Shown: in pieces, positions 31,672-39,837 of the stretch
How the letters are laid out: the number at the start of each line of letters is the position of its first letter
Position numbering within the stretch: the first letter of the stretch is position 1
Source: Planctomycetales bacterium
Lineage (GTDB): Bacteria; Planctomycetota; Planctomycetia; Isosphaerales; Isosphaeraceae
Assembly (NCBI GenBank): GCA_027449865.1
Contig: DAIDKV010000190.1
Location: 34,062 to 98,061, forward strand
Direction: 5' to 3'
Length of the DNA: 64,000 bases
Notes under the pieces: generated by a model
What the model was told of the DNA's origin: nothing
Seen by the model: the letters and a program-made list of their open reading frames with translations, nothing else
Databases searched by the model: none
Program-made: the position numbers and the translations under genes

Positions 31672-33850
31672 CGACCAGGAGCCGATCGCCGGTGCCCACG
31701 TTCCCGGCCGCGTCGGTGGCCTTCACGAGGAGGACGTGCGTACCGGAACCAGGGTGGGAAAGCGAGAGGTCGATGCGCTCTCGGGGCGAATCAAAGATTC
31801 GGTCGTCGGGGAACATCGGAGTCCAGGGTCCGCCGTCGATGGCATACTCAGCGCGGGTGATGCGGGTGAGGTCATCCGCGAGATCGATCCGGGCGCCCTG
31901 GGGTGTCCGCGTGATGACGATCCGAGGCGCGTCGTGGTCGACGAGGAACGAGAGGCTCTCGCGTTCCCGGGTGAAGGCGTCTTCAGGACGGTTCGAGGGC
32001 CGATCGCTGGCGATGACCTTCACACGATAGGTTCCCGAGGGGAACGCGGTTGTCTCCCACCCGAGGTTACGGTCGGTGATCGGTTCGGGATTGAGCGGGA
32101 CCCAGTCGGGCCAGCCGTCCTTGCGAACGAGGACGGTGAAGTTCATCTCGTCCTCATTGGGATCGGAGACGTCCCATCGGAGGTTCAACCGTGTTTGTCG
32201 AGCCGTTCCATCGGCGGCGGAGAGATCGGGGACCTCGATCCGGGTCAGCTCGGGCGCGAGGTTGGTTGTTCGGTAGCTCAGGGCGACCGACCGAAGCTCA
32301 GGCGTCCTGCGCGGATCCGTCGTCGCGAGTTTCACCCGGTACTGGACGAAGCGGCCGGGAGGGGCGATCATCCGGGCGGAGTCGGGATCTGATTGCTCGG
32401 CCGACCATTCGGACCAGGTCTCGTCCGGCTCGCCGACGTTCCCGCTCCGGCACTGGAACGTGACCGACGTTCCCTGGGGTTTCTCCGCGCGCCAGCTCAG
32501 GGTGCCGAAGCGGCTGAGGAGCCGGGCGTCGTGGACCTCGGAGACGATTCGCCCGACGGAGACATGAGGAGCGCCGAGGCGGAACACGCCGCCGGTGTCG
32601 CCGGTGCCGATGACGAGCCCGTTGTCGGGTCCAGGAAGCAGGGCGAGGATCTGGCCGCTCTCCAGCTTCGCGACCGGAGCGCTTTCCTCGCCCTGGTTGC
32701 GGATCTCGTAGAGCTGTCCCTCGGGCCCGGTGCCGATCCAGAGGCGATGGTCGGCCCAGGCCATCGCGTGGATCAGCGCCTTGATCCGCAGAACCTCGCG
32801 CGGGATGCCATCGGCGTCGATCCGGTAGACCGCGTTATCCCCCGGGCTGACCGGGCGGGGCGAGGCGGATCCCGACGTGGGCGGCGTCGAGGCGTCGCTG
32901 GGTTTTTTCGCGGAGACCTGGGCGGCCGGGATCGCGTCGGGCAAGGCAGACCCCGCATCGGTTGGCGATCGGTCGCTGTCGTCGTGCGGGGCGGGCCTCG
33001 AGAATGAGAGGAACAACGAGTTCCGATTTCCCGAGGTGTTACCGGCCTCGGCGGCGGTCGCGGCGTAGAGTGTGCCGTCGGGGGCAACGACCAGCGAACG
33101 GACGTCGGACTGAGGGGCATCGAAGATGACCGAGGCCTTGCCGTCCTGGCCGATCCGGTAGATCAGGCCCTCGCCGTCGCTTCCGGCGTAAACGGCCCCG
33201 TCCGGCCCGACGACGACGCTTAACAGATGGGTGGCCTTGCTGTCATAAAGGATCGACCAGTGACCGGACTCGCGTTTCCAGAGTTGCCCCTCGGGTCCGG
33301 TGGCGGCGTAGAGGGTTCCCTTCGGATCGGCGGCGAGGTCCCAGATGTAGCGAACGCCGGGGCCCAGTTTTTCGGGGGGACGCTTCGGTGCGTTCAGGTC
33401 GAGAAACAGCCCATTCGGTCCGGTCCCGGCGAAGGCGGCGATCCCGGGCCCGGAGACCAGCGCCAGGATCTGGGAATCGCTCGAATCGAGGAGCAGGGTC
33501 CAGGCGTCGCCCGGCTTCGTTCCGAGTCGATGGACCTGGCCGGCGTCGCCGGTCGCGGCGAGCAGGGCGCCGTCGGAGGACCGGGCGAGATCCCAGACCC
33601 GCGCGACGTTCAGGTTGCCGAGGGGTTCCACGGCATGTCCGAGGCGGAGCCGGCCGTTGCCGGAGAGGACGACTCCCTCGCGATGCGCCCGGGCGAAGGC
33701 CGGGGCGCCTTCTTGCCGCCAGGTTTCGGACTTCGCCTGGACGGACCGGTTTGTCAGCTCATCGGTAAGGGGCCCGGCGGCGATCCCGATGAGGACGAGG
33801 GAGACGATCCTCGGCATCGGTCGCCGCCGAGCAGACCCGGGCCTTCGCAT
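31661..33850 (-). CDS. Exported beta-propeller protein with C-terminal fibronectin-like domains
   Basis: The 729-residue protein has an N-terminal hydrophobic signal (PRIVSLVLIGIAAG). At least six blade-like repeats then carry the recurrent phrase G-T/S-G-x-x-G-x-(L/V)-Y/F: ATGDAGQVHRL, AGTGPNGLFLDL, AATGPEGQLWKR, AGSDGEGLIYRI, IGTGPEGQLYEI, IGTGDTGGVFRL. This spacing fits a WD40/NHL-like propeller of seven blades, one interrupted by a Ser/Pro linker near residue 300. After about residue 480 come beta-sandwich segments (EPDETWSEWSAEQS, LAPELTRIEV, DMNFTVLVRKDGWPDWVPLN, AGNVGTGD) that resemble fibronectin/two-component sensor Y_Y_Y modules. The start at 33850 is preferred over 33856 because GAGG lies six bases upstream. 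It follows the S55 protease gene by 59 bases. Confidence 0.8.
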   Translation of the reverse strand: MRRPGSARRRPMPRIVSLVLIGIAAGPLTDELTNRSVQAKSETWRQEGAPAFARAHREGVVLSGNGRLRLGHAVEPLGNLNVARVWDLARSSDGALLAATGDAGQVHRLGTKPGDAWTLLLDSSDSQILALVSGPGIAAFAGTGPNGLFLDLNAPKRPPEKLGPGVRYIWDLAADPKGTLYAATGPEGQLWKRESGHWSILYDSKATHLLSVVVGPDGAVYAGSDGEGLIYRIGQDGKASVIFDAPQSDVRSLVVAPDGTLYAATAAEAGNTSGNRNSLFLSFSRPAPHDDSDRSPTDAGSALPDAIPAAQVSAKKPSDASTPPTSGSASPRPVSPGDNAVYRIDADGIPREVLRIKALIHAMAWADHRLWIGTGPEGQLYEIRNQGEESAPVAKLESGQILALLPGPDNGLVIGTGDTGGVFRLGAPHVSVGRIVSEVHDARLLSRFGTLSWRAEKPQGTSVTFQCRSGNVGEPDETWSEWSAEQSDPDSARMIAPPGRFVQYRVKLATTDPRRTPELRSVALSYRTTNLAPELTRIEVPDLSAADGTARQTRLNLRWDVSDPNEDEMNFTVLVRKDGWPDWVPLNPEPITDRNLGWETTAFPSGTYRVKVIASDRPSNRPEDAFTRERESLSFLVDHDAPRIVITRTPQGARIDLADDLTRITRAEYAIDGGPWTPMFPDDRIFDSPRERIDLSLSHPGSGTHVLLVKATDAAGNVGTGDRLLVDDH

Positions 33851-33909
33851 GGTCATCCTCGCTGGTCTCGTTCTCGCGGGGTCACGGGAAGAGCCGGCGG
33901 GAACCCGGC

Positions 33910-35820
33910 TCAACGGTACAACGATACCGAGAGCCCGGCGTCCTTGACCACCGAGAATCGGAGTGTCTGGGAGCCCTCGACAACCCACTGCGTGGAGGCG
34001 GATCGGATCAGGTCACCCTGAATCGCCGGCAAGGCGACCTCACGCTTCGAGGTGAAGACAGCGCGCACGCTTCCCGGGAGGTTCGGCAGCGACTGGCCGC
34101 GGACCGTCACACCGCGATCGGGCGATCTGAGGTGGAGATAAACGGCGGTCCGCTTCGGCTCGGTCTGGACCCGGATCGCGTGCAGGAGCCCGTCGAGATG
34201 GCTCGGGTCGAGCAGGCCGGGGTCGTTCTGAAGCGTTCGGCGAACGCTCGCCATCGCGTCGCAGAACGTGGCCTCGTGGCTCCCGATCGGGAAATCGGCG
34301 GGGATCGGCAGGTCCATCGCCAGGGTCTCGCGCTGGCCCTTGTACGGCCTGAGCGTGACGACCGCCCGGAGCACGCCCCCGGGTTCGACCGCCTCGGTGA
34401 GCAGTCGAACCGACTCGATCGCCGCGACCCGCCGGCCGGGCTCGATCTCGACCGAGCATTCCACGGAGTCGACCCGCACCGGCTCGATCGCGTTGCGAAC
34501 GAGGATGTTGACGATCGAGGCCACCGGGCTGAAGAGCGCGGCCGGGCCCATCTGGCCGGCATACCTGGGCCCGCTGAAGGTGTCGGAAAACACGATCGGC
34601 TCGCGATCCTTCAGCCGGATCGTCGCCTGGACGCGGGCCGAGAGTTCGTCGGGGAGATTCCCCTCGGTGTCAATCGCGTTGGAGAGCACGGAGAGGATCA
34701 GGTTCGGCAGCAGGACCGGCTCGCGGACGATCCGAACGCGATAGGTGCGCGGATCGGCATATCGCCCTGTCTTCACACGGACCGTCATCGGAAGCAGGTC
34801 GGGAACGGCGCCGAGGCGTCCGGCGACACTGGTGCTGACGTCGGTATCAATCGTGCCGACGACCTTCAGCGGCGAGCCCATCTTCATGCTCACGCTGGCG
34901 CGAGGGTATACCGTGTGAATGTATCCGGTCATCATCGGCAGCTCGCAGGCGCCGAGGCTCATCATCGGGTGGCCGAAGCCGTAGACCCGATCGCCCTCGA
35001 CATGGGTCACGGTGCCGATCCCGGAGAGGTCAAAATCTCCGAGGATCAGGCCGATGCTGAGCGGGGAACCGGGGACAAGCGGACGGTCTCCCTGCTCGCG
35101 AAGGATTCGTTCGGGAGCCGATCCGCCGGCCATCGGCGCCAGGCCGATCGGCTTCAAACGGGAGCCGAGGAGAGCCAGGGCCGCGGGGCTAAAACCCGAG
35201 GCGGCCATGGGCGTGACGATCGGGGTCATGCCGCCCATCGACGCGGCGGAAACCGGGACGGGCGTCATCGATCGGCCCGGCTCGCCCTCGGGATCGGCGA
35301 GCCCCTCGACGATCGGCAGAACACCGCCGAGGGCCGCGGCCGCGAATCCACCGCCTCGGGCGCGGTCCTTGGACTCGGCCGCGATCCGACGGTCGTTCGA
35401 TCGGACGTATTTCACCATCTGGGAAAACGGAGTGACGCCCGCGATCGGATCCTTGGCGAACTCCCAGGCATACGCGACGGCGCCGAGGAGCTTGCCATCG
35501 ATGTAGATCGGGCTCCCGCTCATCCCCTGAATGATCCCGGCATGCTCCAGGTTGCACCCCTTGAGGCGGCAAAGGACCATGTCGCGCCCGGGGTTGACGT
35601 CGCGCATGACGCCGAGAATCTCGGCCTCGAACTCCTCCAGCTTCAAACCGACCATCACGGTCCGCCCCTTCCCCTTCATGCCGGGGCGGAGGTTCTTGAC
35701 GTCCCAGTAACCGGCGGGGTCGGGCTCACCGGCGAACGCGCTGGGCGATCCCGCCGAGAGGATCAGCCCGAAGCTCAGCAAGACTCCCAGCAGTCCTCGG
35801 CGTCGAGATGCAAATTCCAT
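33910..35820 (-). CDS. SpoIVB-like S55 serine protease
   Basis: The 636-residue exported protein starts with a signal peptide (LLGVLLSFGLILSAGSPSAFA, cleavage near residue 30). GMSGSPIYIDGKLLGAVAYAW near residues 99-119 is the S55 active-site serine block (Ser101 or Ser103), followed by FAKDPIAGVTPFSQM; upstream VGLKLEEFEAEILGV and a further long region (SVGLILGDFDLSGIGTVTHVEGDRVYGFGHPMM) complete the S55 pattern, with His in FGHPMM. In Bacillus subtilis SpoIVB releases a signal across a membrane, but the planctomycete versions are not spore-related. This gene leads a three-gene run with the propeller and pseudopilin genes and has a good promoter about 315 bases upstream. GGGGGAG precedes the ATG. 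Confidence 0.9.
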   Translation of the reverse strand: MEFASRRRGLLGVLLSFGLILSAGSPSAFAGEPDPAGYWDVKNLRPGMKGKGRTVMVGLKLEEFEAEILGVMRDVNPGRDMVLCRLKGCNLEHAGIIQGMSGSPIYIDGKLLGAVAYAWEFAKDPIAGVTPFSQMVKYVRSNDRRIAAESKDRARGGGFAAAALGGVLPIVEGLADPEGEPGRSMTPVPVSAASMGGMTPIVTPMAASGFSPAALALLGSRLKPIGLAPMAGGSAPERILREQGDRPLVPGSPLSIGLILGDFDLSGIGTVTHVEGDRVYGFGHPMMSLGACELPMMTGYIHTVYPRASVSMKMGSPLKVVGTIDTDVSTSVAGRLGAVPDLLPMTVRVKTGRYADPRTYRVRIVREPVLLPNLILSVLSNAIDTEGNLPDELSARVQATIRLKDREPIVFSDTFSGPRYAGQMGPAALFSPVASIVNILVRNAIEPVRVDSVECSVEIEPGRRVAAIESVRLLTEAVEPGGVLRAVVTLRPYKGQRETLAMDLPIPADFPIGSHEATFCDAMASVRRTLQNDPGLLDPSHLDGLLHAIRVQTEPKRTAVYLHLRSPDRGVTVRGQSLPNLPGSVRAVFTSKREVALPAIQGDLIRSASTQWVVEGSQTLRFSVVKDAGLSVSLYR

Positions 35821-36220
35821 GGAACGACTCCCCCAGGATTGGGAAGGAATGGGTCGGACCGGCCGAGTGAGCCACGATGGGAGAGGACGGGCGGATCGAT
35901 CGCGGAAGAGGATGTCGCGAGAATGGAGAGGATTTCGGTCCGGGACGTCCGCGAGACGGCCACCACACCATCGCCGGTATCGGAATCCCTGGGCCAGATT
36001 CTTCCGTCGAATCCCGCGAGTGGCCCCAGGAAGGCCCGCCTCTCCTCGACATTGAGGAGAATGGACCCGCCCCGGGCCGGTTCGATCACGATCCGCTCTG
36101 GAGGAAACAGTCCATCCTGGATCAGCTCATCTCATACTATAGCACTTGCATCATCGCGTCAACGAATACTCTCGCTCCGAATTGCTCGTGGGATCACCGA
36201 CGAGAGGCCGTTCGTCGGCT
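35821..36220. other. Leader and intergenic region of the S55 operon
   Basis: No gene is supportable in these 400 bases. The minus-strand promoter at 36134-36162 yields a leader of about 305 bases for the S55 gene. I see no riboswitch class in the leader. Confidence 0.5.
36134..36162 (-). promoter_or_regulatory. sigma-70 promoter for the S55-propeller-pseudopilin operon
   Basis: Read on the minus strand: TTGACG (36162-36157), 17-base spacer, TAGTAT (36139-36134). An overlapping TATAGT gives an alternative -10 at a 15-base spacing. Confidence 0.65.
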
Positions 36221-36715
36221 TCAGAGTGGATCGAGGGGGCGACCGTTCGAGCCGCCCGCAGGATCGGGCGAGCGATGGCTGAGGACCTCGCGGACCAACT
36301 CGGAGCGGCTCTGGTCCATCTCGCGGCGATGACGGCGCGCATACTTTCGGGTGGCCGACCAATCGGCCAGGGCGACGACAATGGTCGCGATCAGGGAGGC
36401 GAAGACGCCCAGCCAGACGGCCAGAAAGCGAGCATTGGGCCGAACAAGTGGACCGCCGGCTCCCGGGCTTTCCACGGGGATCAGTTCCGGAACGCGTGAG
36501 CCGACGTAGACCCCCAGCGCCAGCAGGGTCAGCAGCGCGACACCCAGGGCCCGGCGGAGATCCTGGCTGAAGAAATGGCGGCGGTCGATCTCGGAGAGGT
36601 CGGGATCGCGATTCGAGCGGTCCCATCCAAGGTGGATTCCCAGTCCTAGGGCCACGGCGGCGATCGCCAGGGCCAGGGCGAGGCTGGCGGGGGCCAGGCT
36701 TTCCGCTCCGCGCAT
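36221..36715 (-). CDS. Small membrane protein of unknown function
   Basis: 164 residues with three hydrophobic segments: residues 6-30 (APASLALALAIAAVALGLGI), about 56-75 (RALGVALLTLLALGVYVG) and about 95-115 (FLAVWLGVFASLIATIVVAL). A basic, charged C-terminal tail follows (TRKYARRHRREMDQSRSELVREVLSHR) that would be cytoplasmic. I do not recognise a family. GGGAGGA lies five bases before the ATG, giving good support for translation. It reads toward the S55 operon but is separated from it by 400 bases and an intervening promoter. Confidence 0.7.
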   Translation of the reverse strand: MRGAESLAPASLALALAIAAVALGLGIHLGWDRSNRDPDLSEIDRRHFFSQDLRRALGVALLTLLALGVYVGSRVPELIPVESPGAGGPLVRPNARFLAVWLGVFASLIATIVVALADWSATRKYARRHRREMDQSRSELVREVLSHRSPDPAGGSNGRPLDPL

Positions 36716-37577
36716 GCGATCCTCCCGACGATCGCGACCCGCTCGAATGGCCCATCGCCCTTCGCAAACCCGGACCAGGGCGGCCGGCCTTCCCGATCAA
36801 TCCACTGGCGACCCATGATAGCGGTCCGCGGTCGCGGAAGAAAAGCGGCCGGCCGCTTCGAAATCGAGGATGGGTGCGGTCGCTCCTTCACCCGGGAAGG
36901 AGGTGCCCCGCACCCCGCGATTCGTTGACTGGATTGGAAGCTCCCGGGAAGGACCGGGCGCGCAGGAAGGCCCCCGGTCTTCCTTCCGGGGGCCGGGTCG
37001 CCTGGCTCGATTCCCCAGGGGGAGATCGGAGCCGCGTCCTGAGTGGGGGCTATATTTGGCCTTTTTCGGTCCGCCTCCGGCCGAGCATCCTTGCCGACAC
37101 GGGGACGAACCGAAAGGCCAATTCACGAGGAGGAGACCTGGGGAATCCCCGGCTCCCCTCGGAAGGGTCGAACCGAACCGCGGCGAAACGCTTCCTTGCC
37201 GCCTGGAATCGGCCCGCAGTTTTCTTCAGGAAAACTTCCGAGGAAGACGCATGAAAACTAAAGGATAAGATAGGACACTCATGCCTCTTCAATGACGCGC
37301 TCGTCATCGATCGGCGTCAATCGACCGTCAAAATACGAATTCCCGGCCTGAGAGTCAACCCACTCCCGGAATTTTTCGGCGGGGTTCGGCGGGGGCGGGA
37401 GCGGTGGAACGTGGTGGATCGGGCGTCCTGTGTCGGGTGCGGGTTGCGACCTGGAAGTCCTGGAAAGGTGGAGGAGGGGAGATTGTCAGGGGAGCGGATA
37501 CCTGGCAAACTCGAACCGGGTTGGTGCCGGATCGAGCCGGGAAGGGAACAGCCTGGGGGTTCGAAGAGAGCTTTCGC
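36716..37577. other. Intergenic region between divergent genes
   Basis: About 860 bases with no convincing gene; the longest plus-strand frame (36870-37268) has Arg/Pro/Gly-rich shadow-like content. Notable items are the hairpin at 36969-36994, an AGGAGGAG motif near 37129-37136 with no suitable start at the right distance, and a possible weak promoter near 37480-37510 (TTGTCA, 17 bases, CAAACT) upstream of the small coupled frame. Confidence 0.45.
36969..36994. terminator. Hairpin in the intergenic region, possible terminator
   Basis: GGCCCCCGG (36969-36977) and CCGGGGGCC (36986-36994) pair perfectly with an eight-base loop. There is no T run on either strand, so terminator function is uncertain. 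Confidence 0.4.
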
Positions 37578-37661
37578 ATGGCCATAATAGACGAGCGAGT
37601 ACAAGAGCTTTTCAAGAAGGCCGCCAGGGAAGCAGCCGGAGATTCGCGGGGAACACGATGA
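37578..37661 (+). CDS. Possible 27-residue coupled peptide upstream of an isomerase gene
   Basis: A short frame encodes a basic/acidic peptide starting MAIIDERVQELFKKAAREAA, with amphipathic helical character. GAGAG lies about eight bases before its ATG. Its TGA stop overlaps the ATG of the isomerase gene by four bases (ATGA), exactly like the other coupled pairs here. It could be a real small protein, a leader peptide controlling the isomerase, or a chance frame. I rate it as plausible only. Confidence 0.35.
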   Translation: MAIIDERVQELFKKAAREAAGDSRGTR

Positions 37662-38719
37662 GCAGGGCACGGATCGGCTTCGATCGATACACCGTCGAGC
37701 ACCGGGGGTTCTCGCCCGAGGAGACGCTCCGATTCGCGAAGGAGCGTGGTTTTGACGGCGTGCAGTTCCTCGACGCCTCGGCGATCGACGAGGGACTGAA
37801 TGCCGGGGCACTCTCGCGGTTTCGACGGATGGCCGACGATCTGGGGCTCTACCTCCAAGCGGGGCTGCCGACGCCGAATCCGGGTCGCTGGGCCCGGGAA
37901 TGGGGGCGAGAGCCGAGCGTCGAGGAGGTCGCCACCGAGCTTCTGCCTCGAATCGAGGCCCTGGCCGTGCTGGGATGCCGGCACGCCCGGATTTATGTGG
38001 GTGACCGCCATGATCGGTTCCGCCGCGATCGCGCGTGGGAGGAGCAGCTTTCGGGCTCCCTGAAGGTCATCCTGGCGTTGACGCCGAGGCTGATCTCGCT
38101 CGGAATCCGGCTCGCGATCGAAACGCACGCCGACCTGACCGCCGACGAACTGCTCGGCCTGATCGCCCGGCTGGATCCGGCGGTCGCGGGGATCACTCTT
38201 GACACCGGCAACCTGGCGATGCGGCTCGACGACCCCCTCTCTGCAGCTCGGAGGCTGGCGCCCTGGGTCGTGGCGACTCACATCAAGGACATGGTCCTGG
38301 CGTTCACCTCACGTGGGCTTTGCTGGCAGGCCCGGCCGGTCGGCTCGGGGATTCTGCCGATCCCGGACATCCTCGCGGCGCTCCTCCACGCTCGGCCCGA
38401 CCTGACGCTCTCCATCGAGCTGCACCCGAGGATCTATGACCTGCCGATCTACGACCCGCGCTGGTTATCGTATTTCCCGGGACTGCGTCCCGACGCGATC
38501 GCCTCGGTGGTCCGCCTGGCCGCCGAGTGCGAGCTCAGGTACGCAGAGGGCTCCCTCGACCGCCCGGAGACCGTCGAGGCCATCCCCTGGCCCGATCGCG
38601 ACCTCGACGGCCTGGCCCAGTCGCTCGGTTATCTTCGATCCGTCGTCCCACACCTGCTGAACTCCGCACAGCCCCCCGTCGCGATGTCCGCGACGGCTCC
38701 GCCCACTCCCGAGGGATGA
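37658..38719 (+). CDS. Sugar phosphate isomerase/epimerase-like TIM-barrel protein
   Basis: 353 residues, no signal peptide. The xylose isomerase-like barrel is indicated by FSPEETLRFAKERGFDGVQFLD at the first strand, the metal ligands Glu in LAIETHADLT, Asp in ITLDTGNLAMRL, His/Asp in VVATHIKDMVL, and Glu in LTLSIELHPRIYD. It is distinct in sequence from the isomerases at 11216 and 16480. GGGGAA sits five bases ahead of the ATG at 37658. Both its ends overlap neighbours by ATGA: a 27-residue frame upstream and a membrane acyltransferase downstream. The tight coupling suggests a shared pathway, perhaps modification of a sugar or amino sugar. Confidence 0.88.
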   Translation: MSRARIGFDRYTVEHRGFSPEETLRFAKERGFDGVQFLDASAIDEGLNAGALSRFRRMADDLGLYLQAGLPTPNPGRWAREWGREPSVEEVATELLPRIEALAVLGCRHARIYVGDRHDRFRRDRAWEEQLSGSLKVILALTPRLISLGIRLAIETHADLTADELLGLIARLDPAVAGITLDTGNLAMRLDDPLSAARRLAPWVVATHIKDMVLAFTSRGLCWQARPVGSGILPIPDILAALLHARPDLTLSIELHPRIYDLPIYDPRWLSYFPGLRPDAIASVVRLAAECELRYAEGSLDRPETVEAIPWPDRDLDGLAQSLGYLRSVVPHLLNSAQPPVAMSATAPPTPEG

Positions 38720-39807
38720 ACCACATGCCGCCCGAAGATTCGTCGAGCCGCCGAATCGCCTCGCTCGACCAGTTCCGCGGTTACACCGTCGCGGGAATGA
38801 TCCTGGTCAACTTCCTGGGGGGCTTCCACGAGATCCACCTGATCCTCAAGCATCGCAACACTTATTGTAGCTATGCCGACACGATCATGCCCCAGTTTTT
38901 CTTCGCGGTCGGGTTTGCGTACCGGCTGACCTTTCTCCGCCGGGTGGACCGGGACGGATTTTGTACGGCGGGGAAAGCGGCGATCCGGCGCAACCTGGGG
39001 CTAATTCTTGTCGGCTTCGTGGTCTACCACCTCGGCGGGCGATATGAGCACTGGAGCGACCTTCGCGACACGGGCCTGATGGCTCTGATCGCCGAGGCGT
39101 TCCGGCGCGAGCCCTTCCAGGCGCTGGTGCACATTGCGATCGCCTCGCTCTGGGTCTTGCCGGTGATCGCGGCGGGGCGAGCGGCCCGGATCGGCTGGAT
39201 GATTGGGTCGGGAGCCTTGCACCTGGCGCTTTCCTGGTGGTTTTACCGGGAATGGGCCTGGACGACGCCGGTGATCGACGGCGGCCCCCTCGGCTTTCTA
39301 AGCTGGAGCATCCCATTGCTGGTGGGCTCCCTGGCCCATGACGCCGTCGTCGGGACCGCCGATCGCCTGAGAGCCGCGGGGAAACTGGCGGGCTGGTCGA
39401 TCGTGCTGATGCTGGCTGGCTACGGTCTTTCGTCGGCCCGGGGCGAATGGGCTCCGCCGCCCTTTGTCCCGCCGCCGGACGGGACCATTCCGGACCTCTG
39501 GACCATGAGTCAGCGCACGGGGAGCGCGTCGTACCTGACCTTCGCCGCCGGCTTCTCGACGGCCGTTTACGCTCTCTTTCTCCTCGCCTGTGACCTGGGC
39601 GGCTGGAGCAACCGGGTCTTCCGGACGTTCGGAGTCAATGCGCTGGCCGCGTACGTGATTCACTCGATCGTGGCCGGGGCGGTCAAGCCGTATGTCCCCA
39701 ACGATTCGCCGGTCTGGTATGTCGTCGGGGCGTTTTCGCTCTACTTCCTGATCTGCTACGCGTTCAATCGGTATCTGGAAGAGCATCGGATCTTCCTGAA
39801 GCTCTGA
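38716..39807 (+). CDS. Membrane protein of the heparan-alpha-glucosaminide N-acetyltransferase-like family (DUF5009/DUF1624)
   Basis: A multipass protein of 363 residues with about eight to ten hydrophobic segments. RIASLDQFRGYTVAGMILVNFLGGF at residues 13-37 is the family's N-terminal signature (R-x-x-S-L-D-x-x-R-G). TIMPQFFFAVGFAYRLTFLRR and LGFLSWSIPLLVGSLAHD follow, and the C-terminal VFRTFGVNALAAYVIHSI is also characteristic. The mammalian counterpart moves acetyl from cytosolic acetyl-CoA to an amino sugar across a membrane; the bacterial substrate is unknown. The ATG at 38716 overlaps the isomerase stop (ATGA), so the two genes are translationally coupled. An ATG nine bases later has GAGGG at a better distance. 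Confidence 0.85.
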   Translation: MNHMPPEDSSSRRIASLDQFRGYTVAGMILVNFLGGFHEIHLILKHRNTYCSYADTIMPQFFFAVGFAYRLTFLRRVDRDGFCTAGKAAIRRNLGLILVGFVVYHLGGRYEHWSDLRDTGLMALIAEAFRREPFQALVHIAIASLWVLPVIAAGRAARIGWMIGSGALHLALSWWFYREWAWTTPVIDGGPLGFLSWSIPLLVGSLAHDAVVGTADRLRAAGKLAGWSIVLMLAGYGLSSARGEWAPPPFVPPPDGTIPDLWTMSQRTGSASYLTFAAGFSTAVYALFLLACDLGGWSNRVFRTFGVNALAAYVIHSIVAGAVKPYVPNDSPVWYVVGAFSLYFLICYAFNRYLEEHRIFLKL

Positions 39808-39837
39808 CCGCGCCTCGCCCTGATTTTTGACCTTGGT

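Noticed and set aside
36088..36110. GGTTCGATCACGATCC, briefly considered as a tRNA T-arm
   Set aside because: The T-loop pattern and the flanking acceptor stem are absent, so no tRNA can be folded. No tRNA was found elsewhere.
36870..37268. 132-residue plus-strand frame in the intergenic region
   Set aside because: Composition is Arg/Pro/Gly-rich, no start context and no recognisable motif.
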